From Strongyloides papillosus (Eukaryota > Nematoda > Chromadorea > Rhabditida > Strongyloididae): a stretch of 64,000 nucleotides of DNA. The stretch is taken from positions 434,001 to 498,000 of the forward strand of contig SRSI01000010.1 in the NCBI GenBank assembly GCA_005656395.1, written 5' to 3'. This document shows positions 1-10,508 of the stretch, in pieces (the stretch's first letter is position 1; each line of letters begins with the position of its first letter). Made by a program: the position numbers and the translations under genes. A model generated the notes under the pieces. The model made no database searches and was not told the origin of the DNA. It was given only the letters and a program-made list of their open reading frames with translations.

Positions 1-2
1 TA

Positions 3-89
3 GCTGTGGGAGTGACATTCGCCACATATGATCTCATTCATATCCATTTAAGAGAGATTCTTAACCTTCCACCACAAGATCCTATATAG
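3..89 (+). CDS. C-terminal end of a mitochondrial carrier, SLC25A42-like (partial)
   Basis: An open frame enters from the left edge and ends at the TAG at 87-89, giving 28 residues that start AVGVTFATYDLIHIHL. The pattern AVG-hydrophobic-[ST]F-x-T-[FY]DL followed by a short amphipathic tail matches the last transmembrane helix of SLC25 carriers, and most closely the C terminus I remember for the SLC25A42 coenzyme A carrier of the inner mitochondrial membrane. Only the tail is present, so subfamily is inference. It lies about 350 nt upstream of the PWWP gene on the same strand. Confidence 0.5.
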   Translation, partial: AVGVTFATYDLIHIHLREILNLPPQDPI

Positions 90-439
90 TTTTCGTAAAC
101 TTATTGTAGTTTTGACTAGGAAAAAAATGATTATTTAATTGTTGTTGTGTGTTATTATTTACTAACAGCTAGTGCCTTATTAGTAAGAAAATACTGCCTA
201 AATATCATTTTTTTAAAGTGCTCTTTAGATAAATTTATGTAGAGGATTTCTATTAACTTTTTTCAATTCGTTTATTTTTTATCAATTTTTTATCTCTAAA
301 GTATGGTGCCAAAAAAAAATAAAATAAATTTCTATTGTTCTTATTAATAATTATAATTAGCGTTTATTTTTACGCTCTAGTATCTTTGAATTGTTTTAAA
401 TTAAAAGTAAAATATTTTTATTAGATAGATGCTTTAGTA
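90..439. other. Intergenic, no gene seen
   Basis: AT-rich spacer between the carrier stop and the PWWP gene. It should contain the carrier 3' UTR and the promoter of the next gene. I see no further coding frame or RNA gene. Confidence 0.6.
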
Positions 440-1626
440 ATGTCAAAAGTAGTTGATAAGGGAAGTGGTGAATATAGTGCAAAAATTGCAGGTAAGTAAA
501 TAATTTAAAAAACAAACAAAAATTTATATTATTAATAAAAAAAATTCAGGCAATTTAGCACCAGGAGACGTTGGAATGGTTTTGTATAAAAAAAAAGTAT
601 GGTGGCCGTGTGTAATAAGAATGATTTATAGCAAGAAGGTCTCTTATAATTATTTACCAATAAAGGAAAATAACAAAGGAGTGTTTACGGCACCATTTAA
701 AAATTTAAGACTATTCAACATAGATGAGAAAGTTCCTAATGATGCTACTGAGGAGTTACTTGAAGCTTTAGAGGAAGCAAAGAAATTGTATATGAAAAAG
801 TGTGATAATAAAGTATCACATACAAAGGTTAATGAAAATAAGAATTGTGTAAATACTCAAAAAGAAAACCACGCAAGCAAAGATGTGGCAAATATTGTAA
901 ATATATCTAAGGTTGTCATTCAACAAGTATCAAGTAAAGGATCTCCTGTAAAAAGTATTTCTAAAGATTCAAAAGCAATTTTTACAATACCATTCGAAAA
1001 AAATATTTCATCCTCTCCACCAAAAATTGGTAGAGTAGTTGTTAAAAGAAATTATAATGATTCCAAACCTAAAGTTGATTCTGGAAAGAAAGATGATAAG
1101 CAAAATTTAATTGATCTTTTGCTGTCAGATCGCACTAAAGTTAATTTTACCGATATTTTAACAGGGAAACGACTATCTAAAAGGCATTTGTCATTTAGGC
1201 CAACAAAAATGCTTAATTCTCTTAAATTTGATCCATATACAGGTTAGTTTGCATTTTATTTTAAAAAAGGCTATTAAAATTATAGAATCCTTTATTCCAT
1301 TTGAAAGTCTTGAAAAGGTAGTGGCAGAATATAAAAATTGGATGAAAATGTCTGAAGATCTTTCTACATATGGTCCATTAACGGAACTTTATTATATTCA
1401 AACTGTCTTGATACCAGAATCAATTGTATTTTCTCTCTCTATTTTAAATCATACATCAGTGGAGGAAGCAGAACATGTCTTCAAAAATGTAAACAAGGAA
1501 GTGAACACGATGAATGTTCCAAAAATTGAAGATTCTACAGGCATGTTATTACGTAGCCTTCCGAAACAGTCTTCAAATAATGCAATTGATACATTATTAA
1601 TTGCAGCTGAAATGTTACAAGGATAA
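440..1626 (+). CDS. PWWP-domain protein, 361 aa, three exons
   Basis: The exons are 440-491, 550-1242 and 1286-1626. Introns of 58 and 43 nt have GT..AG ends and the reading frame is kept across both. The start ATG at 440 gives a short lead-in, then a PWWP core at about residues 22-70: a GDVGMVLYKKKVWWPCVI stretch with the WWP at residues 35-37. PWWP domains bind methylated histone tails together with DNA, so a nuclear chromatin role is likely. The middle (about 80-210) is Lys/Ser/Asn-rich and looks disordered. The C-terminal 150 residues are helical in appearance and I do not recognise them; they may be a protein-interaction module. The ATG at 1228 lies before the intron in another frame and is not a start. 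The exact orthologue is unknown. Confidence 0.8.
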
Positions 1627-2892
1627 TAAAATGTAAATCTTCATTGTATAACATAATATCTTTTTCTTCTTAATTTTTATTCTACTCTTGAAATATAATT
1701 AAATAAACAATTTTGTAATTATACTTTTTTTAAAAAATTTCTAATAACAAATAAAGGATTCAAGTATTTGATTTTGTTTATAACGAAAAAAATTTACTTT
1801 TTCTCCACCTCAACTCTTTTCAATATTATTTGGTTTTTATGAATAAATAATTTCAAAAAGTTTTTATCATAATTGGACAAATTAATTATTAAAAAAGCAC
1901 TACTTTTTTGAATACTTTTTTGTGTAATAAATAATTTATCTAAAAGTTAACGGGATTAAATGTTTTATAAGTCTTTTGATAGCTTAAACAACTTGAATAG
2001 TGGGAAGGATTAATAATACAAAGTTTAATTGTTAATCATTATGTTATAGATCAAAGAGTGGTAGTATTTTTTTTTAAAAAAAATATTCCAAGCAAAATGC
2101 GTTGGAAAGTTAAACAAAGTCAGCCAAAGGCATGACTTTCAACTGGTTTTCATAAAATGTAAAATGATAAGTTATCATAAATAAAACTGTTTAAAATTGA
2201 AATGACGTTATTTTTTTATTGGTAATTATTAAAAAGCTAAAATATTTAAAATAACTATAATGGATAAGTATAAAACATATTGTCATTTAAGTTATATTTT
2301 ATTGGAAAAGTTTATTAACGTGGATCAAATATTTAAATGTTCTATTAATTTAAGGAAGTCCTGTTGATTTTTAAAAGGAAAGTATACTTCTAATCAAGTG
2401 AATATTTGTATAATTGTATGAAATTGTGTATAAATAAGCAAAAAAAAATAGTGCAAATATATTATAATATGTTTGTCTGTTGAGGTGAAAACTGATAAGA
2501 TGATTGTCAATGGTTAATAAAAACGGTTAAAAAAATATAGTCTAATAATAAGATATACCTAGGAATAGGTTTATTATCTTAAACATCATTTTATTAATGG
2601 GTTTCATACAAAACGAAACTGTACTATGTTTTTATGACATTTTGAAAATATAAATTTTTGTTTTAACTGTAATATGGAATAAAATAGTAATTTGTGATGA
2701 TATAATAATTTTATTTTTTCATTCATTTGAATGATAAAATTATAAATTATATAAATATTATTAAATGTTATAAACTTATAAAAAATTTTCTACTCATTTC
2801 ATAAATAATTTATTTATTCACACTTTTAATGATCACTGAATTAATTCATTTTATAAGTAAAAATGAATTTTATCACATTTTAAAGTTTTATT
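1627..2892. other. Intergenic, no gene seen
   Basis: About 1.27 kb of AT-rich sequence with poly-A and poly-T runs and no frame longer than chance. It holds the 3' end of the PWWP gene and the promoter of the CAP gene. Confidence 0.6.
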
Positions 2893-4042
2893 ATGAAATT
2901 AAAATATTTCTTTATATTGTATATTCCATCAATTTTTTATATAGCAGAAGCTCAATATATTGTATATGAATATGTAACTAAATATTACGATAACAGAGAA
3001 TATTGCTACTACAACAGGCATTATTTTTCCTCTAAGGAGAGAATGCTTAATTTTATTCTACAGCAAAGTCCTTTTTTATATAAAAGATTTTTTTATATAC
3101 ATGAAATAGCTAAAGTACATCAAAATGGTCAAGTTGATATGGATTATAGATATCAGTATCAACCGGTAATTTTTAATAAAAAAGAAAAAGGTTATAAAGC
3201 AACTATTTATGACGAAAAATCTAAGAGTTCGTTTACCAATGCTTTCATTGTAAAATATACAACTAATGGCGAAGTAAAGTATGAATGTAAAAATAGATTT
3301 TTTTCTACTTTTCAAGAAGCGTTACGATATTACCGATCAACACATCGTCGTGTACGTTTTGACAAAACCACTATACAAACATTTGATCCTGATAGTCCAC
3401 CTAGTGCCATCACTCATCACAACACAAATAGGAATTCAATTATGGATAAAAAAAATGATCGTAATCAAGTAATTTGGACTTTATCATTATACATGGGAAG
3501 CAATTATTTCAGCAATCAAATTTGGACAAGAATCTGGAGCGACTGTAATTATGAATGCCTTTTTGCAAATAATTACTTACGATTGAGACAGAAAGTAAGT
3601 GAAATTAAAAATATATAAAATTTTTGTTTAGCTTTTAAGAGAGGCAAATGAGTACCGAAGAGCACATAATGCTAAACCTTTACTTGAATATTCCAGAATG
3701 TCTAGAGAAGCTCAACTGTTTGCTGATGATATCGCACGTTATGAAAGAATATTTCGTGATCGTAATAAAAAATATGGCGAAACCGTTGCTAAGGTGTATT
3801 ATGAACTTGGTCCTATGGTTGTTAAAAGATGGTATGATGAAATTAAGTACTATTTTTTTAAAAGCATTAGAACATTTAAGGAGGCTAAAGACTTCTCACA
3901 ATTGGTGTGGAGAAAGTCAAGACAAGTTGGCATTGGAGTTGCAGAGTGTTGTCGTAATAAAATAATAGTTGTTTTTAAATATTATCCAAAAGGAAACGTT
4001 CGCTTATTATATAGATATAACGTTAAACCACGTAAATTCTAG
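2893..4042 (+). CDS. Secreted CAP/SCP-TAPS protein with long N-terminal extension, 370 aa
   Basis: The exons are 2893-3594 and 3632-4042, with a 37-nt intron in phase 0. The protein starts with a signal peptide (hydrophobic residues 4-20, ending near AEA) and has a Tyr/Phe-rich region of about 200 residues. A CAP domain begins just across the splice junction (LLREANEYRRAHNAKPL, then LSREAQ-type helix and KRWYDEI). CAP proteins are extracellular; nematode parasites often carry expanded families. The usual GEN motif reads GET here, and the GHFTQ-VW motif reads KDFSQLVW, so the histidine of the central cavity is absent. The N-terminal extension resembles what I recall of Strongyloides SCP/TAPS proteins, which is the main clue to the host group. 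Confidence 0.82.
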
Positions 4043-4873
4043 GTTACCGATAGCAATTGATTTTTATAAATTGGCAATTATAAGAGACAAAGAATACTTT
4101 AACTTCAACATTGTTATTGTCAAATAATTTCGGAAGAAATAAATTTATTTTTTAAAATACCATTGGTTACAATTAGTTTAAATTTCTGAAAAATACTATA
4201 TTTTATGTTGTTGTTTTTTTGTAAATACTTATGATTATAATATTTATTTTTTGTTTGAATTTGTGATTATAAAATATTTTAGTGGATATTAAAATTCTGA
4301 TGATTATCGTAAAAGAATTAATTTACCACATAAAATATTCCATTTTTTAAGTATAATATATTAAAAACTTCGTTATCTAATGTAATTAATATTGGAAGGG
4401 TGAAACGGAAATTCGCCTTTTTTCCTATTTAACCTAAGTCTGATATAATTATTATAACTTCAAAGTTCAAACTATTATTTATATGAATAAGTAACAAAAA
4501 TTGAAAATTAAATAAACAATTGTACTATTGAAAATAACCAAACAAAACTACATTTTAGTATGGAGAAACAAAGATGTATATATATATACAAAAATTTAAT
4601 ATGTCCACTGTTTGTGAATATGTAACTTTTAAATAAATAGTATATCAATTTTTTTATAATTTAAATAATTATATACAACTAAAGATATAACTGAAATGTT
4701 AACAGGTGTTTTTAAATTATTTTAAGTAAATAAAAAAATTGGAAATAAATGAGTTAGTAAAATATCTATATTATGAAAATCATATAAACCAATATCGTTA
4801 TCAAATAATTATTTAAAAATTGTTATTTGAGATATACAAAATGTCAATTTTAAAATGTACAATAGTTAGTAAA
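4043..4873. other. Convergent intergenic region, no gene seen
   Basis: The 3' ends of the CAP gene (+) and a CLN3 gene (-) face each other here. The sequence is AT-rich with a short TATATA run near 4577. No coding pattern is visible. Confidence 0.6.
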
Positions 4874-6242
4874 TTAACGTTTATAAAATTTAGATTTACA
4901 CACTGTATTATGTATAGGTATTGCTAAAAAACCAGCAATACATACTCCTACAGAATCGCCTAAGCTTGCTGCTGTTAAAGAGTACTCACGAATCTCTTTT
5001 GGAACATTACTATGTATGTAGTCAAATGCATTAACATAACACGATCCACCAAAAAGTCCCTCAAGTATTGTTATAATGAAAACAATTGAAATATGGGGAA
5101 TAAAATAATAAAACGCTTCTGTTAACATAAATATTAATGTTAAAATTTGAAATACAGGTAATAAATAGATAACCCAAAGTGGTAATTTTATTAATTTTAT
5201 TGAAGATCGTGACAGGAAGGCACCAATTTGATATGTGACTTGAAACCATCGGTATTGAGATTCTTTAGAAAGATAAAATGAATGTTTGCAATCGAAAATT
5301 ATCAAAGAAGTCTGGAAAAAATAAATAATTTAGATTATGTTTTTTTTACTTACAATTCCTTGGTTAATAAGATATTCTCCAAAATATACAACACATAAAG
5401 GTATCATTAATTTAAGTAATGGAACGATAGCAATAATTTTTTCTTTAAAATTCATAACCTTATTCTCAAAAACTACATGGTTTTTTTTTAAATTTTCTGG
5501 GATATAATTGTTAGGAATAATCCATGTATTAAATTTAGTAACATTAATTTTATAAATATTGCTTGTATCTAGAATCAAAAAATATGCTATTCCAAATATA
5601 ATAGGTATTACAAGCATAATTAAACATGTCTCTGAAGATGATAAATTACCAAGATGAGGCTCAGTTAAAGCAGCAAAAACAAATGAAGCAACCAGACCAG
5701 CCGCACCACAACCTGATGACCAACTTGAAATAGAGTCTCTATCGTAATATGATGTCAAAGCAAGATAAGTTATTTCTCCAAATCCTGATCCAAAAGAAGC
5801 AACAACAACACCTATTATGAGAAATTATAATCTCTTATTTTAATTTTTCTATCTAATTACCTGTTAATGACATAAAAGTAGATGTTGATAAACCAACTAT
5901 TAAATAACCAGCAACTTGGCATATACAAATAATAAAATGCCTTATGCCAAATGGAATACGATTTATAAAAAATGGAAAAGTAATTTTGACCAGTAAAATA
6001 GGAACAATATCAGCTATCAATACAACACCAGTACTTATAGTTTCACATTCTCTACTGTCTACAGAAGAAAAACATGTTGACGCAGTTAAATTTTTAGAAA
6101 TACCACCATGATTCTTTTGATTTTTCATAATACTTTCTGCAGCACTAAGCATGATGGCAAAGGCATAGTAATTGCAAAGTCCAAATATCCAAAAACTACA
6201 AATATTTCTCCATTTTATTGTTTTTTGATCATTCCAAGACAT
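4874..6242 (-). CDS. cln-3: CLN3/battenin paralogue B, 425 aa, three exons
   Basis: The exons on the minus strand are 6242-5861, 5811-5354 and 5311-4874. Introns are 49 and 42 nt. The protein is a multi-pass membrane protein of the battenin family, which sits in lysosomal and endosomal membranes and is linked in humans to neuronal ceroid lipofuscinosis. Diagnostic pieces are WRNICSFWIFGLCNYYAFAIMLSAAE at the N terminus, a STGVVLIADIVPILLVK helix, GSGFGEITYLALTSYY, SSWSSGCGAAGLVASF and the late SLIIFDC..ESQYRWFQVTYQIGAF segment. The length fits the family (human 438 aa). It lies 275 nt downstream of its tandem copy on the same strand. Its second intron is absent from that copy. Confidence 0.9.
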
Positions 6243-6517
6243 TATAAATTATAATATTAATAATTAAAATATTTATTAGTTGATCATTGCAGACTTTTTA
6301 TATTACCTTTACTGATAAGATTAATTATTAAAAATGGTTAATTAAAATTTGCTATTACTGTTTTTCGTCATTTTTAAATCAAAAGTTATAAGATAAAGAA
6401 AAACTATAATTATAATAAAATGAATAAAAGTTTATATATAGTATAATTACATTAAATAGTTTCCTACAGAATTTTTTATTTTCGATGACTTAAATATTAT
6501 TATAAAAAAGTATTTTT

Positions 6518-7929
6518 CTATAATTTTGGATAAAATTTTGCACCACAAATTACATTATGTAAAGGAATAGCAAGAAATCCTGATAAAGTAATCCCAATAC
6601 AATCACCTTGTGTAGCAACAGACAATGAAAATTCTTTTTCATTTTGTTTAGAAATTTTATGTATGTGATCGAAAGTATTCACATAAGATAGACCACCAAT
6701 CAATCCCTCATAAAAAATAATTCCAAAAATAATCCCTATGTGTGGGATAAAATAGTAAATTGACTCAAATACAAATATTGATAGATTGATAAATTGAAGT
6801 ATTGGAAGAACAAATAACATCCATATTGGGAGTCTAACTATATTGATAGAAGAACGTGAAATGAAAACACCCAATTGGTATAATGATTGATACCAACGAT
6901 ATTGTGATGCTTTCGATAATGACAATCCACTAGAACAATCAAAAACTATCAATGATGTTATACCTTGATTTATAAGATATTCAAAAAAATACACCAAACC
7001 AATTGGTAGCATAAATTTTAGTAATGGTATTGTAATCCTCAATTTGTCTTTAAATGTCAAATCGTTATTTTTAGAATTATTATTTGTATAGAAATCAGTG
7101 CAATCACTCAGATATTGAGTATTCTTTTTTTTAGCAATCCATGTCGATAATTTAAAAAGAGATATTTGATGGATTTCGTCCAAATCATGGAGTATTATCC
7201 AATATGCTATAGCAAAAATTATAGGTACAATTTGCATGACAAGACATGCATTTTTTGGTGATAAATCAGCCCAATTTGGTTCCGTTAAACCGGCATAAGC
7301 AAATGAACCTACCAAACCAGCTGCTCCTGTACCTGACGACCATGCTGAAATGGTATTTTTTGAATAATACGAAGATAAAGATAGATATGTAATTTCACCC
7401 CAACCAGATCCAATAGCTGCCAAAACAACTCCTTAAAAATATATAACATTATTATATTAACTATCAATAAATTACCTGATAAAGACATAGTAACAGAAGT
7501 AGAATATGCAACCATAAAATAGGCTCCAACTTGTAGAAGGCATATAATAAAATGCCTAATACCAAATGGAATTTTATCGGCAAAAAAGGGAAAAGTAAAT
7601 TTTACCACTAAAGCAGGTAAAATATCAGCTAATAATACTGCTCCAGTTGATGTAGTTGTACATTCTCTACTTGTTACAATTTCGTGACATCTATCATCAG
7701 AGGTCTCAGCTAATACTTTATCAAAAGTATAGTTAGTTTTATAATTATCATATTTCATTGGAATGGCCGTAGTAAATTCATCATTTGAATTTTTTTCTTG
7801 TTTATCCATAATATCTTCAGCTGCTGATAGCATTATAACGTAAGCATAATTGTTACATAATCCAAAGAGGAAAAAAGCAATAAGGTTCCTCCAATAAATT
7901 GTTTTCTCAGAACTCCACCATGAAAACAT
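6518..7929 (-). CDS. cln-3: CLN3/battenin paralogue A, 455 aa, two exons
   Basis: The exons are 7929-7476 and 7431-6518, with a 44-nt intron in the same place as intron 1 of the downstream copy (inside the SLTG/SLSG codon). The same family landmarks appear: WRNLIAFFLFGLCNNYAYVIMLSAAE, STGAVLLADILPALVVKF, GSGWGEITYLSLSSYY, SAWSSGTGAAGLVGSFAYAGLTEP, and SLIVFDCSSGLSLSKASQYRWYQ. The first luminal loop is longer than in paralogue B and contains extra charged residues. The tandem layout and shared intron show a local duplication; the extra intron and diverged loop in B show that it is not very recent. Confidence 0.92.
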
Positions 7930-8764
7930 ATTAATAAATATTATTAAATATTTATCGAAAATTATTCAGCTTACCATAAAGTAAAAAAAATAGTAAACGA
8001 AAAATAATTGTTATACAAATGTTAATAAATACATTAACACATATATTAAAAGGAAAGTGGAATATATTGTCATGATAACAAGATCCTTTTTGATTAAAAT
8101 AAAATTTATGTACTTTATATTTGCAAGATTGTATAATATTTATATGGTCATAGAATTTTTTTAAAATGCTGATAGTCATTGACAATGATTATAGCTAAGT
8201 TTTATAACTGAAACTTTTTACTCCAGTTATAAATTGTTTTCAGTTTATTTCATCTGATAAGAAATAGGTATAAATAGATTATGATTGATATTCACAATAA
8301 TTTAACACATAAAAATTCCATAGATATTTGGTTTGTAATTAAAACTTTTATAAAGTAATTTTAAATATTCAAGTTGTATTTAATTAAAAAAGTGGAAAGA
8401 GAAAAAATTACACATTGAATTATAAATTTTATACTTTGAGCTATAACTGATCACATATTATCTTAACATGTTGTATAAAATTAACGATGAAAAAGTTTTT
8501 GCAATAAATTAAGAGATAATCATGCATTAAATTATAAGATCATCAAGTAAAACTTAATTGGTATATTTTGCTGAAATGAAAATTTCTTTTATATAAGATA
8601 AACAATAGCCATTTAATTCTCAATTACGTATATCAGTTAAACAATTTAATGAATTTTTGATTTTTGTTTTACTATAATAACAGCAGAAATTCAAACATTA
8701 CTTTAAACCAACTTTATAAATACAACTAAAATTTTTTATATAAACAAAACGTAAAAATAAATAA
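7930..8764. other. Intergenic, no gene seen
   Basis: Upstream region of CLN3 paralogue A. AT-rich; the open stretch at 7952-8185 on the minus strand is low-complexity Ile/Phe/Asn and I do not treat it as a gene. Confidence 0.5.
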
Positions 8765-8882
8765 TTATCCCACACAATGAATTAAATCTTCAAGTGTTGG
8801 AAAAAAATTATCAAATGTTAAATCATTAAAATACATTAATTCGAAAGTATTGAATGATCCAGAATATTTGTTATAAAGTACC
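8765..8882 (-). other. Possible small terminal exon, unassigned
   Basis: On the minus strand a TTTTAG acceptor-like site is followed by an open frame of 38 codons ending in TAA at 8765-8767. It contains YNKYSGSFNTFELMYF and a tail LEDLIHCVG. Its amino-acid mix looks more like coding than the flanks do. I found no compatible upstream exon: the only nearby ATG stretch (around 8940) would need a 24-nt intron and is in another frame. It lies downstream of RPS18 on the same strand. It could be the last exon of an unrecognised gene or chance. Confidence 0.2.
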
Positions 8883-9503
8883 TAAAATTAAATTTTAAAT
8901 AATACTTGTTTAAATGTTCTGAACGTTTTGTTTTCTCCATTATAAAAATTATTTATTTTTATACAAAAAAAATGTCAAAGTAAAGTAAAAATGTAAAATT
9001 TTAATTATAAGTGATTTAAAACGTGAAATAATTATAATCTTGTTTAATAAAGTTATAATTTTATAGTTACATAAAAATATCACCGAAATCCTTCGATCAA
9101 TTTGTATAATTTTTTCAAAAATTGATAAACTTTCGTTAAAAAAAGTAACTTCGTATTCAAATTACACTTTTTGAAAAATTCTTATTTAAGAAAATCCATC
9201 ATTTATACTACAGATAACAAATTTAAATATACTAGCACTGGAGAAAACAAAAACTAATAAAGTAAAATCTTCTTAACATAAAAACAGATTCTCCTACTTT
9301 TAAGAATCAACATTAATTAAAATATTAAAATCTATGATCTCCAACTATTAATTTAATGTGCAATAATTGTAAATTTTAAAAAATCAACAAAGTTTTATTT
9401 AACAAAAAAACAGCGTAGCAGGCCGATAGAAAATCTCAAATATAGAAACGTTTGGATTGACCATATTAAAAGTTTCAAGCAATCTGCTTTAGATTTAAAT
9501 GAA
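8883..9503. other. Intergenic, no gene seen
   Basis: AT-rich region with the 3' UTR of RPS18 at its right end. No coding pattern apart from the short doubtful exon to its left. Confidence 0.5.
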
Positions 9504-10017
9504 TTAACCTCCCTTCTTTTTGGAGACACCAACAGTACGTCCTCTACGTCCAGTAGTCTTAGTATGTTGACCACGAACACGAAGACCCCAGTAATGACGA
9601 AGACCACGATGAAGGCGAATCTTCTTCATACGTTCCAAGTCATCACGAAGTTTGTTGTCAAGTCCAGAAGAAACTGCTTGGATTGATTTACCATCCTTAA
9701 TGTCTTTTTGTCTGTTAAGGAACCAGTTTGGAATCTTATATTGTTGTGGGTTAAGCATTACAGTGACAACTTTTTCAAGATCTTCTTCTGAAAGTTCTCC
9801 GGCTCTTTTGGTAAGATCGACATCAGCTTTACGGCAGCAAACAAAAGAGAAACGACGTCCACATCCCTTAAATAATCATTTTATTAGAAAATGTACAATT
9901 AAATAAAAAAATTACCTTAATAGCAGTAAGAGCATAAGGAACCTTACTGTTACCGTTAATGTTTGTGTTCATAACACGATGAATGTGTTGGAATTTTTCT
10001 GGAACTACCAATGACAT
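9504..10017 (-). CDS. rps-18: 40S ribosomal protein S18 (uS13), 154 aa
   Basis: The exons are 10017-9916 and 9866-9504, with a 49-nt intron in phase 0 after residue 34. The protein begins [20 protein letters not shown] and ends [15 protein letters not shown], the classic eukaryotic S18 N and C termini. It also has [25 protein letters not shown] and [26 protein letters not shown]. It is a structural part of the small subunit head. Length equals the family norm (152-154 aa). A TTATAG about 20 nt before the ATG could serve as a trans-splice acceptor. The frame is fully intact, unlike genes in the right half of the window. Confidence 0.98.
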
Positions 10018-10508
10018 ATTGCCTTGGATTCTTTAAACCTATAAAAATTGAAAAAAAATATTATGGATGGGAATCAAAATTTAAAATATATTTTTGCGAA
10101 AATTGTACAATAAAACGTAAATATAGATGGAAAATAATATTTTTAAAATATTTCTGACATTTTTTTATTTTGTTACGGCCAAAAAAAGGATAAAAAAAAG
10201 TAAAAGAATGGGAAATTCTATTATTATAACTAATTTTTGGTAAACAGGACATCGCTACGTGACCAATCAACAGCAAAACGATTGGTGAAACGACACTTCA
10301 ATTTTTTTATGTTGTTAAGAGTAACTATCTAAATTAGAAGAAAATTATAAATGTGGTAGTTGCACTAAACATATTTTATTAAACAAGATATATAACAACA
10401 GTGATAAAAGACCTAATATTTCACATACTCATAATCATATGCAGTGTTTTCTCTAAAAATAATTGTATTAAAAAATTACTTTAAAAAACATTAAACCGTT
10501 TTTATATG
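10018..10508. other. Intergenic spacer between RPS18 and the M3 gene
   Basis: Contains the RPS18 upstream region, including a slightly GC-richer patch at about 10240-10295, and the 3' UTR of the M3 gene. The minus-strand open frame at 10061-10276 has no recognisable protein features and I leave it out. Confidence 0.5.

Noticed and set aside
1228..1285. Separate gene starting at ATG 1228 (MIHIQ..)
   Set aside because: This ATG lies just before a 43-nt intron of the PWWP gene; splicing joins the downstream frame to the main protein exactly.
4570..4590. TATATA run as a microsatellite
   Set aside because: Only a few units long, ordinary for this base composition.
7952..8185. 77-codon minus-strand frame upstream of CLN3 paralogue A
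   Set aside because: Ile/Phe/Asn-rich with no pattern; typical of open frames in AT-rich noncoding DNA.
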